Positions 1 to 9,899 are shown, counted from the stretch's first letter. The stretch is 64,000 bases of DNA from an uncultured Clostridia bacterium (GCA_945949735.1 CAMFFO010000002.1:27851-91850), one strand, 5' to 3'. Numbers and translations are program-made. Notes: generated by a model from the sequence alone, not told the origin.

Positions 1-399
1 GCGGCGGGAAGGCGTTCCCTGGGCTGTTCGTTCCGGGGACGGATGGACTCCTCCCGGAATACGGTGGAGTAGAACCACTCGGCGGCTTTCTTCATTCGGT
101 TGGTATCCGTGGCCCTCACCCCTCGGTCAAATGTTTGCTAATATCATACACGATTGGAAGGAAACAGTCAAGGGGCGGTTGGGGATTCCTGGAAAGATCC
201 TCTTAGGGGAGGAAAGACAAAGCCCCGGAACCAATCAGGTTCTGACCAGTGCTTGCGGTCTTAACCAGCTTCCCACTGCCAGTGTTCAGCTTGTTTGTGA
301 AGCAGACGGTTCTCGCGGCACCTGCGGTCACAGCCATCGAATGCTGGTTTCCCATGACGGAGGAATTTGCGCGGAGGCATTCCCGGCCGGCATAAACGG

Positions 400-714
400 A
401 GTACCTTCACCGGGAGATGAGCGGGTTTCCCTGCTTCTGTCCCCGGAGCCTGTGGGAATCACGTCCGCGTGGGGAAGCCTGATTGAGAATCTGTTCATCC
501 TTCCCCAGGCGCAGAACAGGGGGGACGGCAGCAGGCTGCTCCGCTTTGCCATGGCCATGCGTAAGGGAACGCCGGAGCTCTGGATTCCGGAGAACAACGA
601 GGGGGGCAGGCGATACCGAGGTTCGGATTCCGAGAAACCGGAAGGGCGAATCCGCTGAGCGATACCCTGCGGGAGATCCGGATGGTTTTCGCCGGCGGCA
701 TGGGTGAATTGTAA
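400..714 (+). pseudogene. GNAT-family N-acetyltransferase remnant, frameshifted
   Basis: ORF 131..658 carries IENLFILPQAQNRGDGSRLL...ELWIPENNEGG; the expected C-terminus (QAIPRFGFRETGRANPLSDTLREIRMVFAGGMGEL*) continues in another frame after the GGGGGG tract at 601-606. Confidence 0.6.
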
Positions 715-743
715 AGGAAATTGTGGTTATTTTTTCACAACGC

Positions 744-772
744 TTGTTTTTTCCGGGGAAGGACGCTATAAT
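744..772 (+). promoter_or_regulatory. sigma-A type promoter upstream of the xpaC-like gene
   Basis: TTGTTT (744-749), 17-nt spacer, TATAAT (767-772). Confidence 0.6.
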
Positions 773-803
773 GGAGACAAATGAGCATATGGAGAGCGTG
801 GGT

Positions 804-2036
804 ATGGCAAACAATGTACAGCACCCGGATTGGGACGACCTGGGCCGGAGCATCCAGGAGGCCGTGGACAGGGCCGTGGGTTCCCGGGACTTTGGAAAAC
901 TGAATCAAACCATTTCCGACATTGCCGGGAAAGCGGTGGATATGGGCGCACAGGCCGTGCGCAAGGGTGTGGAGAACGCGTCCCGCCCCAGGCCCGAATA
1001 CAAGATCGCAAAACCCAACCTGCCCCAGGAGAAGGTGCAGCTTCCTGCCGTCTACGCGAAAACCGGAGGGATGACCGCCTGGGGCGTGGTGAAAACCACC
1101 TTGGGAGGAATGCTGTCCTTTTCGTTCCTGATCGCGCTGCTGACCCGGCTGCTGTCCTTTGCCCTGATGGGCACGGCGATTCTGACCTGGGGCATGGCGG
1201 CGCTGGGGGTGCTCTTTTTGGGCTCGGTCTGGACGCTGGGCAGCGGCATATCCGACCTGTGCACGCTGAGCCGGTTCAACCGCTACCGCAGGGCCCTTGG
1301 GACAAGCACCCACCTGGCCCTGGAAAAGCTGGCCCGGAGTGTGGGAAAAACAGAGAAATTCGTCCGCCGGGAGGTTCAGCGGATGATCGACAAGGGCCTT
1401 TTCCTGGAAGGCCACCTGGACAAGGAGGAGACCTGCCTCATCACCAGCAACGAAACCTACCGCAATTTTGAGCGCAGCCGGTTGGAGCTGGAGGCGCGCC
1501 AGCGTCAGGAGGCGGAGGAGAAAAGACTCCTGGCCGCCCGGGAGGCTGCCGAACGGCAGCGGAAGGCCGTGTCGGCCCCGAATGCCCAGGTGCAGGAGGT
1601 ACTGGATCGGGGAAATGCTTTCATTGCCCAGATCCGCAGCTGCAACGACGCCATCCCCGGGGAGGAAATCTCCGGGAAGATCTCCCGGATGGAGCTGATC
1701 GTTCAGCGGATTTTCCAGCGGGCGGAGCAGCATCCGGAGATTGTCCCCGATTTGAAGAGGCTGATGGATTATTACCTGCCCATGACGGTGAAGCTCCTTA
1801 CCGCTTACGCCGAGATGGACGCCCAGCCCGTCCAGGGGGAGACCATTCAGGCCTCCAAGCGGGAGATCGAGGACACCCTGGACACCCTGAACCTGGCCTT
1901 TGAAAAGCTGCTGGATTCCGTATTCAAGGAGACGGCCATGGACGTTTCCAGCGATATTTCCGTACTGAACACCCTCCTTGCCCGGGAGGGACTGGCGGAG
2001 GATGAATTGACGAAACTCCAGAAACAGAATATCTGA
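804..2036 (+). CDS. XpaC-like (5-bromo-4-chloroindolyl phosphate hydrolysis family) membrane protein
   Basis: Within ORF 723..2036; two TM segments followed by a coiled coil, directly upstream of telA. Start at 804 chosen because the promoter -10 overlaps the ATG at 771 and GGAGAG lies upstream of 804. Confidence 0.7.
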   Translation: MANNVQHPDWDDLGRSIQEAVDRAVGSRDFGKLNQTISDIAGKAVDMGAQAVRKGVENASRPRPEYKIAKPNLPQEKVQLPAVYAKTGGMTAWGVVKTTLGGMLSFSFLIALLTRLLSFALMGTAILTWGMAALGVLFLGSVWTLGSGISDLCTLSRFNRYRRALGTSTHLALEKLARSVGKTEKFVRREVQRMIDKGLFLEGHLDKEETCLITSNETYRNFERSRLELEARQRQEAEEKRLLAAREAAERQRKAVSAPNAQVQEVLDRGNAFIAQIRSCNDAIPGEEISGKISRMELIVQRIFQRAEQHPEIVPDLKRLMDYYLPMTVKLLTAYAEMDAQPVQGETIQASKREIEDTLDTLNLAFEKLLDSVFKETAMDVSSDISVLNTLLAREGLAEDELTKLQKQNI

Positions 2037-2055
2037 CGAGAAAAGGAGAATCCTT

Positions 2056-3201
2056 ATGGAAGACATTAACAAGCCCATTGTACCCAGCCTGACCCTGGAG
2101 CCTGATCTGGTGGAGGCACCCCAGCTGGCGGTGGCGGAGGAAACCGCCCTGCAGCAGCCCCAGGTGGAGGAGCCGGCGCTGACCCCCCAGGAGCGGGAGA
2201 TGGTGGCCCAGGTTGCCGCCAAGATCGACGTGGAGAACACCGCCCAGATTCTGCAGTACGGCGCGGGAACCCAGAAGAAAATGGCGGATTTCTCCGACGC
2301 GGCCCTGGCCAACGCCCGCACCCAGGACTTAGGCGAGGTGGGCGACCTGATCGTCAGCGTGGTGGGAGAGCTGAAGGGCATGGACGCCGATGAGGAAAAG
2401 AAGGGCTTCCTGGGCTTCTTCCGTAAGCAGGCTGACAAGCTGGAGACCATGAAGAGCCGCTACGCCAAGGCGGAGGTCAATGTGGAGAAAATTGCCGACG
2501 CCCTGGAGCAGCATCAGGTGCGGCTGCTGAAGGACTCCGCGCTGCTGGACAAGATGTATGAGCAGAACCTGGCCTACTTCAAGGAGCTGACCATGTACAT
2601 CCTGGCTGGCAAGCAGAAGCTGGAGCAGGTGCGCACTGGGAAGCTGCGGGAGCTGGAGCAGCAGGCCAAGGCTTCGGGCCTGGCGGAGGATGCCCAGGCT
2701 GCCAAGGACCTGGCGGACAAGTGCGCCCGGTTTGAGAAAAAGATCCACGATCTGGAGCTGACCCGTGCTATTTCCATTCAGACTGCCCCCCAGATCCGGA
2801 TGATCCAGAACAACGACAATGTGATGGTGGAGAAAATCCAGACCACCCTGATGAATACCATCCCCCTGTGGAAGAACCAGATGGTGCTGGCTCTGGGCAT
2901 AGCCCACTCCACCGAGGCTGCTCAGGCCCAGCGGCAGGTGACGGACATCACCAACGCCCTGCTGAAGCAGAACGCTGAGAAGCTGCACATGGCCTCCGTG
3001 GAGACCGCCAAAGAGGCGGAGCGGGGCATCGTGGATATCGAGACCCTGAAAAAGACCAACGCCGAGCTGATCCAGACCCTGGATGACGTGATGAAGATTC
3101 AGACCGAGGGCCGCGCCCAGCGCCTGGCCGCCGAGGCGGAAATGGCAAAGATGGAGAACGACCTGAAAGCCAAGCTCCTCCAGATCCGGGACGGACAGTA
3201 A
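2056..3201 (+). CDS. telA: toxic anion resistance protein, TelA/KlaA family
   Basis: 381 aa; TelA-like helical sequence (RTQDLGEVGDLIVSVVGELKGMD, QTAPQIRMIQNNDNVMVEKIQTTLMNTIPLWKNQM). Confidence 0.85.
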   Translation: MEDINKPIVPSLTLEPDLVEAPQLAVAEETALQQPQVEEPALTPQEREMVAQVAAKIDVENTAQILQYGAGTQKKMADFSDAALANARTQDLGEVGDLIVSVVGELKGMDADEEKKGFLGFFRKQADKLETMKSRYAKAEVNVEKIADALEQHQVRLLKDSALLDKMYEQNLAYFKELTMYILAGKQKLEQVRTGKLRELEQQAKASGLAEDAQAAKDLADKCARFEKKIHDLELTRAISIQTAPQIRMIQNNDNVMVEKIQTTLMNTIPLWKNQMVLALGIAHSTEAAQAQRQVTDITNALLKQNAEKLHMASVETAKEAERGIVDIETLKKTNAELIQTLDDVMKIQTEGRAQRLAAEAEMAKMENDLKAKLLQIRDGQ

Positions 3202-3219
3202 ACGGCATCCAGGGAAGGA

Positions 3220-3395
3220 AAATTGTTGTTTACAGTTTTCAAGCACCTTACGTTGCTACCGTAGGGGCGGATATTATCCGCCCGAAACGTTCCGGTTTTT
3301 GAGCATTTCCGGTGAATATGCGTGCTATCAATGCGGTAAGGTTGCGGGCGGATAATATCCGCCCCTACGGTGATAGTGCTGTAAACAACAATTTA
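3220..3395. repeat. palindromic element family A, copy 1
   Basis: AATTGTTGTTTACAG...CTGTAAACAACAATTT ends; two inverted GTAGGGGCGGATATTATCCGCC cores. Confidence 0.9.
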
Positions 3396-3444
3396 CATTC
3401 CTATCATACAAATAGCACCCTTCCGGGTTCCGGAGGGGTGCTGT

Positions 3445-3708
3445 TTATATGCGGGAGAGGAAGAGAATTCCTGCCAGAAGCTGCAGAGCCAGGATCAGGG
3501 GAATTCCAATGGTGAATTTGGGGTGCCGGGTTTTGTGGCGGGCGGTGTACATTCCGATCAGAGCGCCCAGGCTGCCGCCCAGCAGGGCGGAGGTCATCAG
3601 GACGGATTCGGGGATGCGCCACTTCTTTTTTCTGGCGCGGTGCTTGTCCGCAAGCATAAGTCCGAAGGCCAGGGCATTGATTAAAGCGAGGTACAGGCAA
3701 AGTATCAT
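3445..3708 (-). CDS. DUF1294 family small membrane protein
   Basis: MILCLYLALINALAFGLMLADKHRARKKKWRIPE; internal start of ORF 3445..3804. Confidence 0.8.
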   Translation of the reverse strand: MILCLYLALINALAFGLMLADKHRARKKKWRIPESVLMTSALLGGSLGALIGMYTARHKTRHPKFTIGIPLILALQLLAGILFLSRI

Positions 3709-3736
3709 CTGAGAATCCTTTCGGGAGGGATGGATA

Positions 3737-4225
3737 ATGAAAAAACTGTTCTGGATGCTCCTTCCGCTTCTGCTTCTGGCGGGGTGCGCCGCCCGGGAAA
3801 CCATGGAAACCCTGGGGGATATCCCGGTGGAGGGGACGGCTGCACCGCAGAGGCAGATCAGCGTGAAATTGCCGGATGAGGCGGCGGTTCCCGCCGCGGA
3901 AAGCGACAGCGGGCGGATCTATCTGTGCAAGGATTACGAAATTATCATCCAGACCCTGGAAGCAGGGGATCTGGACGAAACCATCCGGACGCTCTCCGGC
4001 TATGACCGGGACAGCCTCACGGTGATGAAAACCCGGGCGGAGGGGGCCGACCGGTACGATTTTGTCTGGGCCGCCGCCGGGGAAAACGGAGAGCGGCTGG
4101 GCCGGGCGGTGATATTGGACGACGGAAATTATCACTACACCATGACGGTGCTGAAGGACGCCGAGGCAACAAAAAAGACCCAGGTGGTGTGGCGGACGGT
4201 GTTTGAATCCTTTTCTCTGGTCTAG
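3737..4225 (+). CDS. hypothetical lipoprotein
   Basis: 162 aa; signal peptide with lipobox LLAGCAA. Confidence 0.7.
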   Translation: MKKLFWMLLPLLLLAGCAARETMETLGDIPVEGTAAPQRQISVKLPDEAAVPAAESDSGRIYLCKDYEIIIQTLEAGDLDETIRTLSGYDRDSLTVMKTRAEGADRYDFVWAAAGENGERLGRAVILDDGNYHYTMTVLKDAEATKKTQVVWRTVFESFSLV

Positions 4226-5211
4226 GTAAGCTCTGAATACTGTTCCAGGGTTTCCCTGCACAGCTTCACGCATTCGTCAATGACGCTCTGGGGGTAGACA
4301 ATCTGCGCTTTTGCCCCAAAGCCGATGACCCAGCTGAGGAACATGGGGGATACGGCCACATCCACGGTGAAGAGAAAATGCTCCTCGCCGTCGGGAATCA
4401 GCATGGTATCCCGGCCGAAACGATCCACCACCACATTCACCAGATCCCGGTGGAACCGGAGCTTTACGGTGGTGGACTCTCCGGCGTACATCTGAAACAG
4501 CCGGTTGGCGTGTTCTGTCAGGGCTTTGCCTGTCAGTTCCGGGCAGGGGATCCTCTTTTCTTCGGACAATTGGATATCGCTCATCCGATCCACCCGGTAG
4601 CTGGTGACCCCGTGCCGGGGGGACAGGGCCAGAAGGTAGCAGTTTTCATGATCCTGGCACAGACCGTAGGGGCTTGCCGTGTAGCTTTTGTCCCGGTAGC
4701 GCCGTTTGCCGTCGATCCCCCAGTCAAAATAGCGAAAAACAATCTGCTTGTTGTGAGCGATGGCTTCCTGAATGGCGTCCACGTTGTAGTAGATGGTCTC
4801 GTTCATGCTTTTGACCCGACCGGACACCAGAACGTCCCGCCGCATGAGCTTGGCGTCGTAAACGCTGCACTGGCTGCACAGCTTCTCGATCAGCTCCCGG
4901 GATTTCTTGGCGGTGAGGAACCGGCTGGACTGGACGGCGTCAATGAGCAGCTTCAGCTCCGGCAGCTCGAAGTTCCGGGAGGCGATGTAATAGCCGCCGT
5001 TCTTCCCGGGGAGGGACACGATATCCATGCCGTAGTCCTGGAGGGCCGCAATGTCCGAATAGACGGTCTTGCGGTCACAGACAATATTGTGCTGCTGCTC
5101 CAGCATGGACAGCAGCTCCGAAGCTCTCACCGGGTGATCCTGGTGAGAGTTTTGCAGCAGATAGTCCTGAATATAAAAGATCTTCAGCTTTTGGTTGTCG
5201 GATTTCGGCAT
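4222..5211 (-). CDS. HTH/WYL-domain transcriptional regulator
   Basis: 329 aa; N-terminal HTH plus WYL-type region (IVFRYFDWGIDGKRRYRDKSYTASPYGLCQDHENCYLLA). Confidence 0.85.
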   Translation of the reverse strand: MPKSDNQKLKIFYIQDYLLQNSHQDHPVRASELLSMLEQQHNIVCDRKTVYSDIAALQDYGMDIVSLPGKNGGYYIASRNFELPELKLLIDAVQSSRFLTAKKSRELIEKLCSQCSVYDAKLMRRDVLVSGRVKSMNETIYYNVDAIQEAIAHNKQIVFRYFDWGIDGKRRYRDKSYTASPYGLCQDHENCYLLALSPRHGVTSYRVDRMSDIQLSEEKRIPCPELTGKALTEHANRLFQMYAGESTTVKLRFHRDLVNVVVDRFGRDTMLIPDGEEHFLFTVDVAVSPMFLSWVIGFGAKAQIVYPQSVIDECVKLCRETLEQYSELT

Positions 5212-5319
5212 GGAACTCCCTCCTTTCCTTCAGTATAGCACATCTATTCGGCGGTGCAAACGGAAAATTTGCATTTTTTAAGGAAATGTGGTATGGTAAG
5301 GCGAAAGGAGGGGCTGCAT

Positions 5320-6147
5320 ATGATTTACGTAGGCTGCCATTTGTCCGCTGCGGCGGGGTACGAGGCCATGGTGCGCACCGCGCTGGACATCGGCGCAAAT
5401 ACCTTCGCCTTCTTTACCCGGAATCCCCGGGGAAGCCGAGCGAAAAGGGAGGATCCCGCGGATGCCACCGCTGCCGTGGAGCTTCTGGAGAAAAACGGGT
5501 TTGGGCCGCTGGTTGCCCATGGAGCGTATACCATGAATCTGTGTACGGCGGAGCCTGAGGCCAGGGCTTTCGCGGCGGAGGTGCTGCGGGACGATCTGCG
5601 CCGGATGGCGGCGATTCCGGGACAGTATTACAATTTCCATCCCGGCAGCCATGTGGGCCGGGGAACCGAGGCTGGGATTGCGGATATCGCCGCGGCCCTG
5701 AAAAAGGCTCTGGAGCCCGGGTATCCCGTGACGGTTCTGCTGGAAACCATGGCCGGCAAGGGCAGCGAAATCGGGGGCAGCTTCCGGGAGCTGAAGGACA
5801 TCCTGGACGCGGTTGGCTCCAACAGGGTTGGGGTGTGCCTGGATACCTGCCACGTCTACGATGGCGGGTACGATATTGTGGGGAATCTGGACGGGGTGAT
5901 CGCGGAATTCGACGCGGTGATCGGTCTGGGGAGGCTCAAGGCCCTCCACATCAACGATTCCAAGAATCCCATGGGCAGCCGGAAGGACCGGCATGAATGT
6001 CTTGGAAAAGGAAGTCTGGGGTACGATACCTTCCGGGCTATTGTCAATCACCCTGTGCTGAAAGGGCTCCCCATGATTTTGGAAACCCCCAACGAGCTTC
6101 CAGGCTACGCCGAAGAAATCCAGTGGCTTCGCAGCGCGGAGAACTGA
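5320..6147 (+). CDS. nfo: deoxyribonuclease IV (endonuclease IV, AP endonuclease)
   Basis: MIYVGCHLSAAAGYEAMVRTALDIGANTFAFFTRNPRG...GVCLDTCHVYDGGYD...LHINDSKNPMGSRKDRHECLGKG. Confidence 0.93.
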   Translation: MIYVGCHLSAAAGYEAMVRTALDIGANTFAFFTRNPRGSRAKREDPADATAAVELLEKNGFGPLVAHGAYTMNLCTAEPEARAFAAEVLRDDLRRMAAIPGQYYNFHPGSHVGRGTEAGIADIAAALKKALEPGYPVTVLLETMAGKGSEIGGSFRELKDILDAVGSNRVGVCLDTCHVYDGGYDIVGNLDGVIAEFDAVIGLGRLKALHINDSKNPMGSRKDRHECLGKGSLGYDTFRAIVNHPVLKGLPMILETPNELPGYAEEIQWLRSAEN

Positions 6148-6170
6148 TTGGGCAGCATGGGGGAGGAAGG

Positions 6171-6347
6171 TAAATTGTTGTTTACAGTTTTCAAGCACCT
6201 TACGTTGCTACCGTAGGGGCGGATATTATCCGCCCGAAACGTTCCGGTTTTTGAGCATTTCCGGTGAATATGCGTGCTATCAATGCGGTAAGGTTGCGGG
6301 CGGATAATATCCGCCCCTACGGTGATAGTGCTGTAAACAACAATTTA
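6171..6347. repeat. palindromic element family A, copy 2
   Basis: 17-bp perfect TIR TAAATTGTTGTTTACAG/CTGTAAACAACAATTTA; interior reads identical to copy 1. Confidence 0.93.
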
Positions 6348-6448
6348 CCATCCCTGCGCGGGTGTATTTAAGAAATATTAATTTGACAGCGGGCGGGTTT
6401 TGTGCCATGCTATACTAGTGATGTTATGGAAGAAGGGACGGTGACGGT

Positions 6449-8170
6449 ATGGAAGGCTTGCTGGAGGCGTTTTATGCGTCCAGGGATACCTATGTCAGCG
6501 TGTATCTGGGACTGCTTCGGTACGCTGCGCCGCTGCTTGCTGTTTTTTTGCTGGTGCGGTGCGCAAAGCCTTTGCTGACATTTCGCCGGGAGCCGGAAAT
6601 CTGGGCCTGGCTGAATCTGCCGGGGGACAATCAGATCCCCATTACCCACTGGGAAAACGTGATCGGACGGAGCAAAAGCTGTGACGTGACCATTAATTTT
6701 CCTACGGTATCCCGCAATCACGCGGTGCTGACCCGCTACGACGACGGCAGCTGGACCATTACCGATGCCGGCTCCAAGGACGGCGTGCAGGTCAATGGAG
6801 ATCCTGTGCAGATCAGTGTCATCCGGGAGAAGGATGTGATCTCCATCGGCGGCGTGGATATGCGGCTGCAGCCCATCACCGCCAAGCAGGAGCAGCGTCA
6901 GGCGGAGCTGCGCACCAAGGCTGCCAGCGGCTGGGACAGCGTGGGCAATTTGCTGGTTCTGACACTGCTGCAGTGCCTGATGGTGTTGGGATATCTTCTC
7001 GCGGGGAACCGGGAGGACTTTATGACCATCCTCCAGGGTTTTGGCGGGATCATGATCTGCCAGTGGGCGCTGCTGATCTTCTATCTGATCATCCGCAGAA
7101 CCTCCTTCGAGGTGGAAACCCTGGCATTCTTCCTGTGTACCGTGGGTATGGCGGCCATCGCCTCGGTAAAGCCGGGGGAGACAGTTAAGCAGCTTATTGC
7201 CATGGCGCTGGGTGTCGTGACATTCCTGGCTGTGGGCTGGTCGCTGCGGGATCTGGAGCGTGCCAAGATTGTCCGTTATCTTGCCGTGGTGGCGGGCGTG
7301 GGCTTCCTGGTGATCACACTGCTCTTCGGCCGGGAATACTATGGTGCGAAGAACTGGCTGGTGATCGGGGGAATGTCCCTGCAGCCCTCGGAGCTGAGCA
7401 AGCTCTGTTTCGTCTACGCGGGAGCCTCCACCATGGATCGGATTATGAACAAGCGCAATATCATCCTGTTTATCGCCTATTCCGTGGTGATCTGCGGATT
7501 TTTGGCGCTGATGAATGATTTCGGAACTGCGCTTATCTTTTTCTGCGCGTTTCTGGTCATCGCGTACCTGCGCTCCGGGAATATGGGCACCATCGCCCTG
7601 GCCGTGACAGCCCTGGGCTTTGCGGGGGTGCTGGCGCTGAAGATCGCCCCTCACGCCCTGAAACGGTTTGCCGTGTGGCGGCACGTCTGGGAAGATCCCT
7701 TCGGGGGTGGTTATCAGCAGACCCAGGCCATGATCTCCATTGCGGCGGGAGGCCTGCTGGGACTGGGCCCGGATCGGGGACGGCTGCAGAAGGTATTCGC
7801 GGCGGACTCGGACATTGTGTTCGCCACCGTATCCGAGGAATGGGGACTGATTCTTGCGGTGATTACGGTGCTGTGCATCGTGGTGTTCGGCCTGTTTGCC
7901 ATTCGAACCGCGAGCGTGACCCGCAGCAGCTTCTATGCCATCGGTGGATGTACCGCCGCCAGCATTCTGGTAATTCAGACCATTCTCAACTGTCTGGGCA
8001 CCGTGGATGTGCTTCCCTTTACCGGCGTCACCTTCCCCTTCTTAAGCAACGGCGGTACCAGCATGATCGGGGCGTGGGGACTTCTTGGCTTTGTCAAGGC
8101 GGCGGATACCCGGCAGAATGCCAGCTTTGCCGTCCGCTTTACAGGCGGTGGGAGGGATTCCGATGAATAG
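6449..8170 (+). CDS. FHA domain fused to FtsW/RodA/SpoVE SEDS glycosyltransferase
   Basis: FHA signature VIGRSKSCDVTINFPTVSRNHAVL; C-terminal SEDS motifs (GGMSLQPSELSK, LPFTGVTFPFLSNGGTSM). Confidence 0.9.
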   Translation: MEGLLEAFYASRDTYVSVYLGLLRYAAPLLAVFLLVRCAKPLLTFRREPEIWAWLNLPGDNQIPITHWENVIGRSKSCDVTINFPTVSRNHAVLTRYDDGSWTITDAGSKDGVQVNGDPVQISVIREKDVISIGGVDMRLQPITAKQEQRQAELRTKAASGWDSVGNLLVLTLLQCLMVLGYLLAGNREDFMTILQGFGGIMICQWALLIFYLIIRRTSFEVETLAFFLCTVGMAAIASVKPGETVKQLIAMALGVVTFLAVGWSLRDLERAKIVRYLAVVAGVGFLVITLLFGREYYGAKNWLVIGGMSLQPSELSKLCFVYAGASTMDRIMNKRNIILFIAYSVVICGFLALMNDFGTALIFFCAFLVIAYLRSGNMGTIALAVTALGFAGVLALKIAPHALKRFAVWRHVWEDPFGGGYQQTQAMISIAAGGLLGLGPDRGRLQKVFAADSDIVFATVSEEWGLILAVITVLCIVVFGLFAIRTASVTRSSFYAIGGCTAASILVIQTILNCLGTVDVLPFTGVTFPFLSNGGTSMIGAWGLLGFVKAADTRQNASFAVRFTGGGRDSDE

Positions 8171-9524
8171 AGTTGTAAAAAGAAGCTGGCTTATGGGCCT
8201 GTTTGTGTTCCTGCTGCTGGGAGGGCTGTGCTGGTTCCTCTTTGAATACGCCGTATCCGCGCCGAAGTGGATCGGCTCGGCGGGCTCCAGCTATGTCCAT
8301 GCCGGAACCGTTGGCTACGGCAGCGTGACCGACCGGGCGGGGGAGAGTCTGCTGGAAATTGGCGACAGCAAGGCCTACAGTACCGACGCGGCCACCCGGA
8401 TCTCTACCATGCACTGGCTGGGTGACCGGCAGGGGAACATTTCCGCGCCCGTCATTTCCAACTACGCGGCGGATATGTCCGGATATGACATCCTGAACGG
8501 TGTGTACGATTTTTCAGGACTGGGCGGGGAAATGGAGCTGACCATTTCCGCCCGGGTGCAGAACACGGCCATGGAGGCCCTGGCGGGAAGAAAGGGCACC
8601 GTGGCGGTTTACAATTATAAGACCGGGGAGATCCTCTGTGCAGTGAGCGGGCCCTCCTATGACCCGGATAACATTCCGGATCTGACGGGGGAGGCTTATG
8701 AGGGCGTGTTTCTGAACCGCTTTGTTCAGTCATCCTACGTCCCCGGTTCCATCTTCAAGGTGGTGACCGCTGCCGCTGCCCTGGACTGCGTGCCGGACAT
8801 TCTGGACAGAACCTTCCGCTGCGACGGGGTGGTTCAGTACGGCGAGGAACGGGTCACCTGCGAGAAGGCCCATGGAACGCTGGATCTGAAGGGCGCCCTG
8901 GCCCATTCCTGCAACTGCTGCTTTGCTCAGATCGCCGAGCTGGTGGGCAGGAAAAACATGAATGCCTATGTGAAACAGTTCGCCATTACGGAGCCGGTAC
9001 GCTTTGACGGCATCACCACCGCCAAGGGCAATTACGACGTGTCCGAGGCGGCTCCGGTGTCCTTCGCCTGGAGCTGTATCGGCCAGTATACGGATCTTGT
9101 CAATCCTTGCCGCTTTCTGACCTTTATGGGCAGCATTGCCGGGGGAGGGGTTGGGGCGGAGCCCTACATCGTTTCCAGCGTCAGCGCGGGAGGAAAGCAG
9201 GTGTACACGGCCCAGACTGTGAAAACAGGCCGGATCGTATCCGAAGAGGTGGCCGGCATCCTCCGGGAGTATCTGGAGAATAATGTGAATACCATCTACG
9301 GCGCGGGAAATTTCCCGGGACTCACCGTCTGCGCCAAGTCAGGAACCAGCCAGCTGGGAGGGGGACAGACCTCCAACGCCATGTTTGCCGGGTTTGTGGC
9401 GGAGGAAGCGTATCCGCTGGCATTCCTTGTTGTGGTGGAAAACGGAGGCTACGGCGCCAGCACCTGCGTGCCCATCCTCTCCCGGGTTCTGGCTGCCTGC
9501 AAGGAGGTCTTGGACGGAGAATAA
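8163..9524 (+). CDS. penicillin-binding protein (transpeptidase)
   Basis: SSYVPGSIFKVVTA (SxxK), HSCNC (SxN-like), AKSGTSQLG (KSGT); ATG at 8163 overlaps the upstream gene. Confidence 0.9.
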   Translation: MNRVVKRSWLMGLFVFLLLGGLCWFLFEYAVSAPKWIGSAGSSYVHAGTVGYGSVTDRAGESLLEIGDSKAYSTDAATRISTMHWLGDRQGNISAPVISNYAADMSGYDILNGVYDFSGLGGEMELTISARVQNTAMEALAGRKGTVAVYNYKTGEILCAVSGPSYDPDNIPDLTGEAYEGVFLNRFVQSSYVPGSIFKVVTAAAALDCVPDILDRTFRCDGVVQYGEERVTCEKAHGTLDLKGALAHSCNCCFAQIAELVGRKNMNAYVKQFAITEPVRFDGITTAKGNYDVSEAAPVSFAWSCIGQYTDLVNPCRFLTFMGSIAGGGVGAEPYIVSSVSAGGKQVYTAQTVKTGRIVSEEVAGILREYLENNVNTIYGAGNFPGLTVCAKSGTSQLGGGQTSNAMFAGFVAEEAYPLAFLVVVENGGYGASTCVPILSRVLAACKEVLDGE

Positions 9525-9588
9525 CCGGTTTGTGCATTGTTGACAAAAAACTACAGAATTGTTAAGAGAATATGTAGTGTTTGCCTCG

Positions 9589-9617
9589 TTGACAAATGTC
9601 CTCCCATGAGATACAAT
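9589..9617 (+). promoter_or_regulatory. promoter of liv leader/operon
   Basis: TTGACA (9589-9594), 17-nt spacer, TACAAT (9612-9617). Confidence 0.75.
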
Positions 9618-9647
9618 AGCTTCAAATTCAAGGGGAGGTACAAAGCA

Positions 9648-9818
9648 ATGACCGAACGGTTTTCTTCTGCAACCAGTCGTTCCAACCGCTGTTTCGCAGC
9701 GGCTGCCTGTGCTGCCTCCTCTTCCGTCCGCGATCTATTGGACACTGCCGAATTGCTGGTAGTGTCCATTTTCGCGCTTTGCCTGCTGGTACTGCGAATT
9801 ATGCTGCCAATTGGGTAA
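9648..9818 (+). CDS. putative Leu/Val/Ile-rich leader peptide of the liv operon
   Basis: AGGGGAGGT RBS, ATG at 9648; MTERFSSATSRSNRCFAAAACAASSSVRDLLDTAELLVVSIFALCLLVLRIMLPIG*; 15 of the last 28 residues are L/V/I. Confidence 0.6.
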   Translation: MTERFSSATSRSNRCFAAAACAASSSVRDLLDTAELLVVSIFALCLLVLRIMLPIG

Positions 9819-9840
9819 CCGGAATTCATGTTGTATGAAG

Positions 9841-9872
9841 AAGCGGTTACGACGAAACGTAGCCGCTTTTTT
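9841..9872 (+). terminator. intrinsic terminator/attenuator between leader ORF and livJ
   Basis: AAGCGGTTACG-ACGAAA-CGTAGCCGCTT followed by Ts; 11-bp stem with one G-T wobble; 27 nt before livJ. Confidence 0.8.
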
Positions 9873-9899
9873 ATAGTATGAAGAAAAGGAGAATACATT

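Noticed and set aside
1-125. Possible minus-strand partial ORF (VRATDTNRMKKAAEWFYSTVFREESIRPRNEQPRERLPAA)
   Set aside because: Cut by the window edge and too short to assign.
735-2450. 571-aa minus-strand ORF
   Set aside because: Antisense to the xpaC-like and telA genes; no recognisable domain.
3312-3515. Small ORF MNMRAINAVRLRADNIRPYGDSAVNNNL
   Set aside because: Translated from a family A palindromic repeat; the same peptide-like string recurs at other copies, with no RBS.
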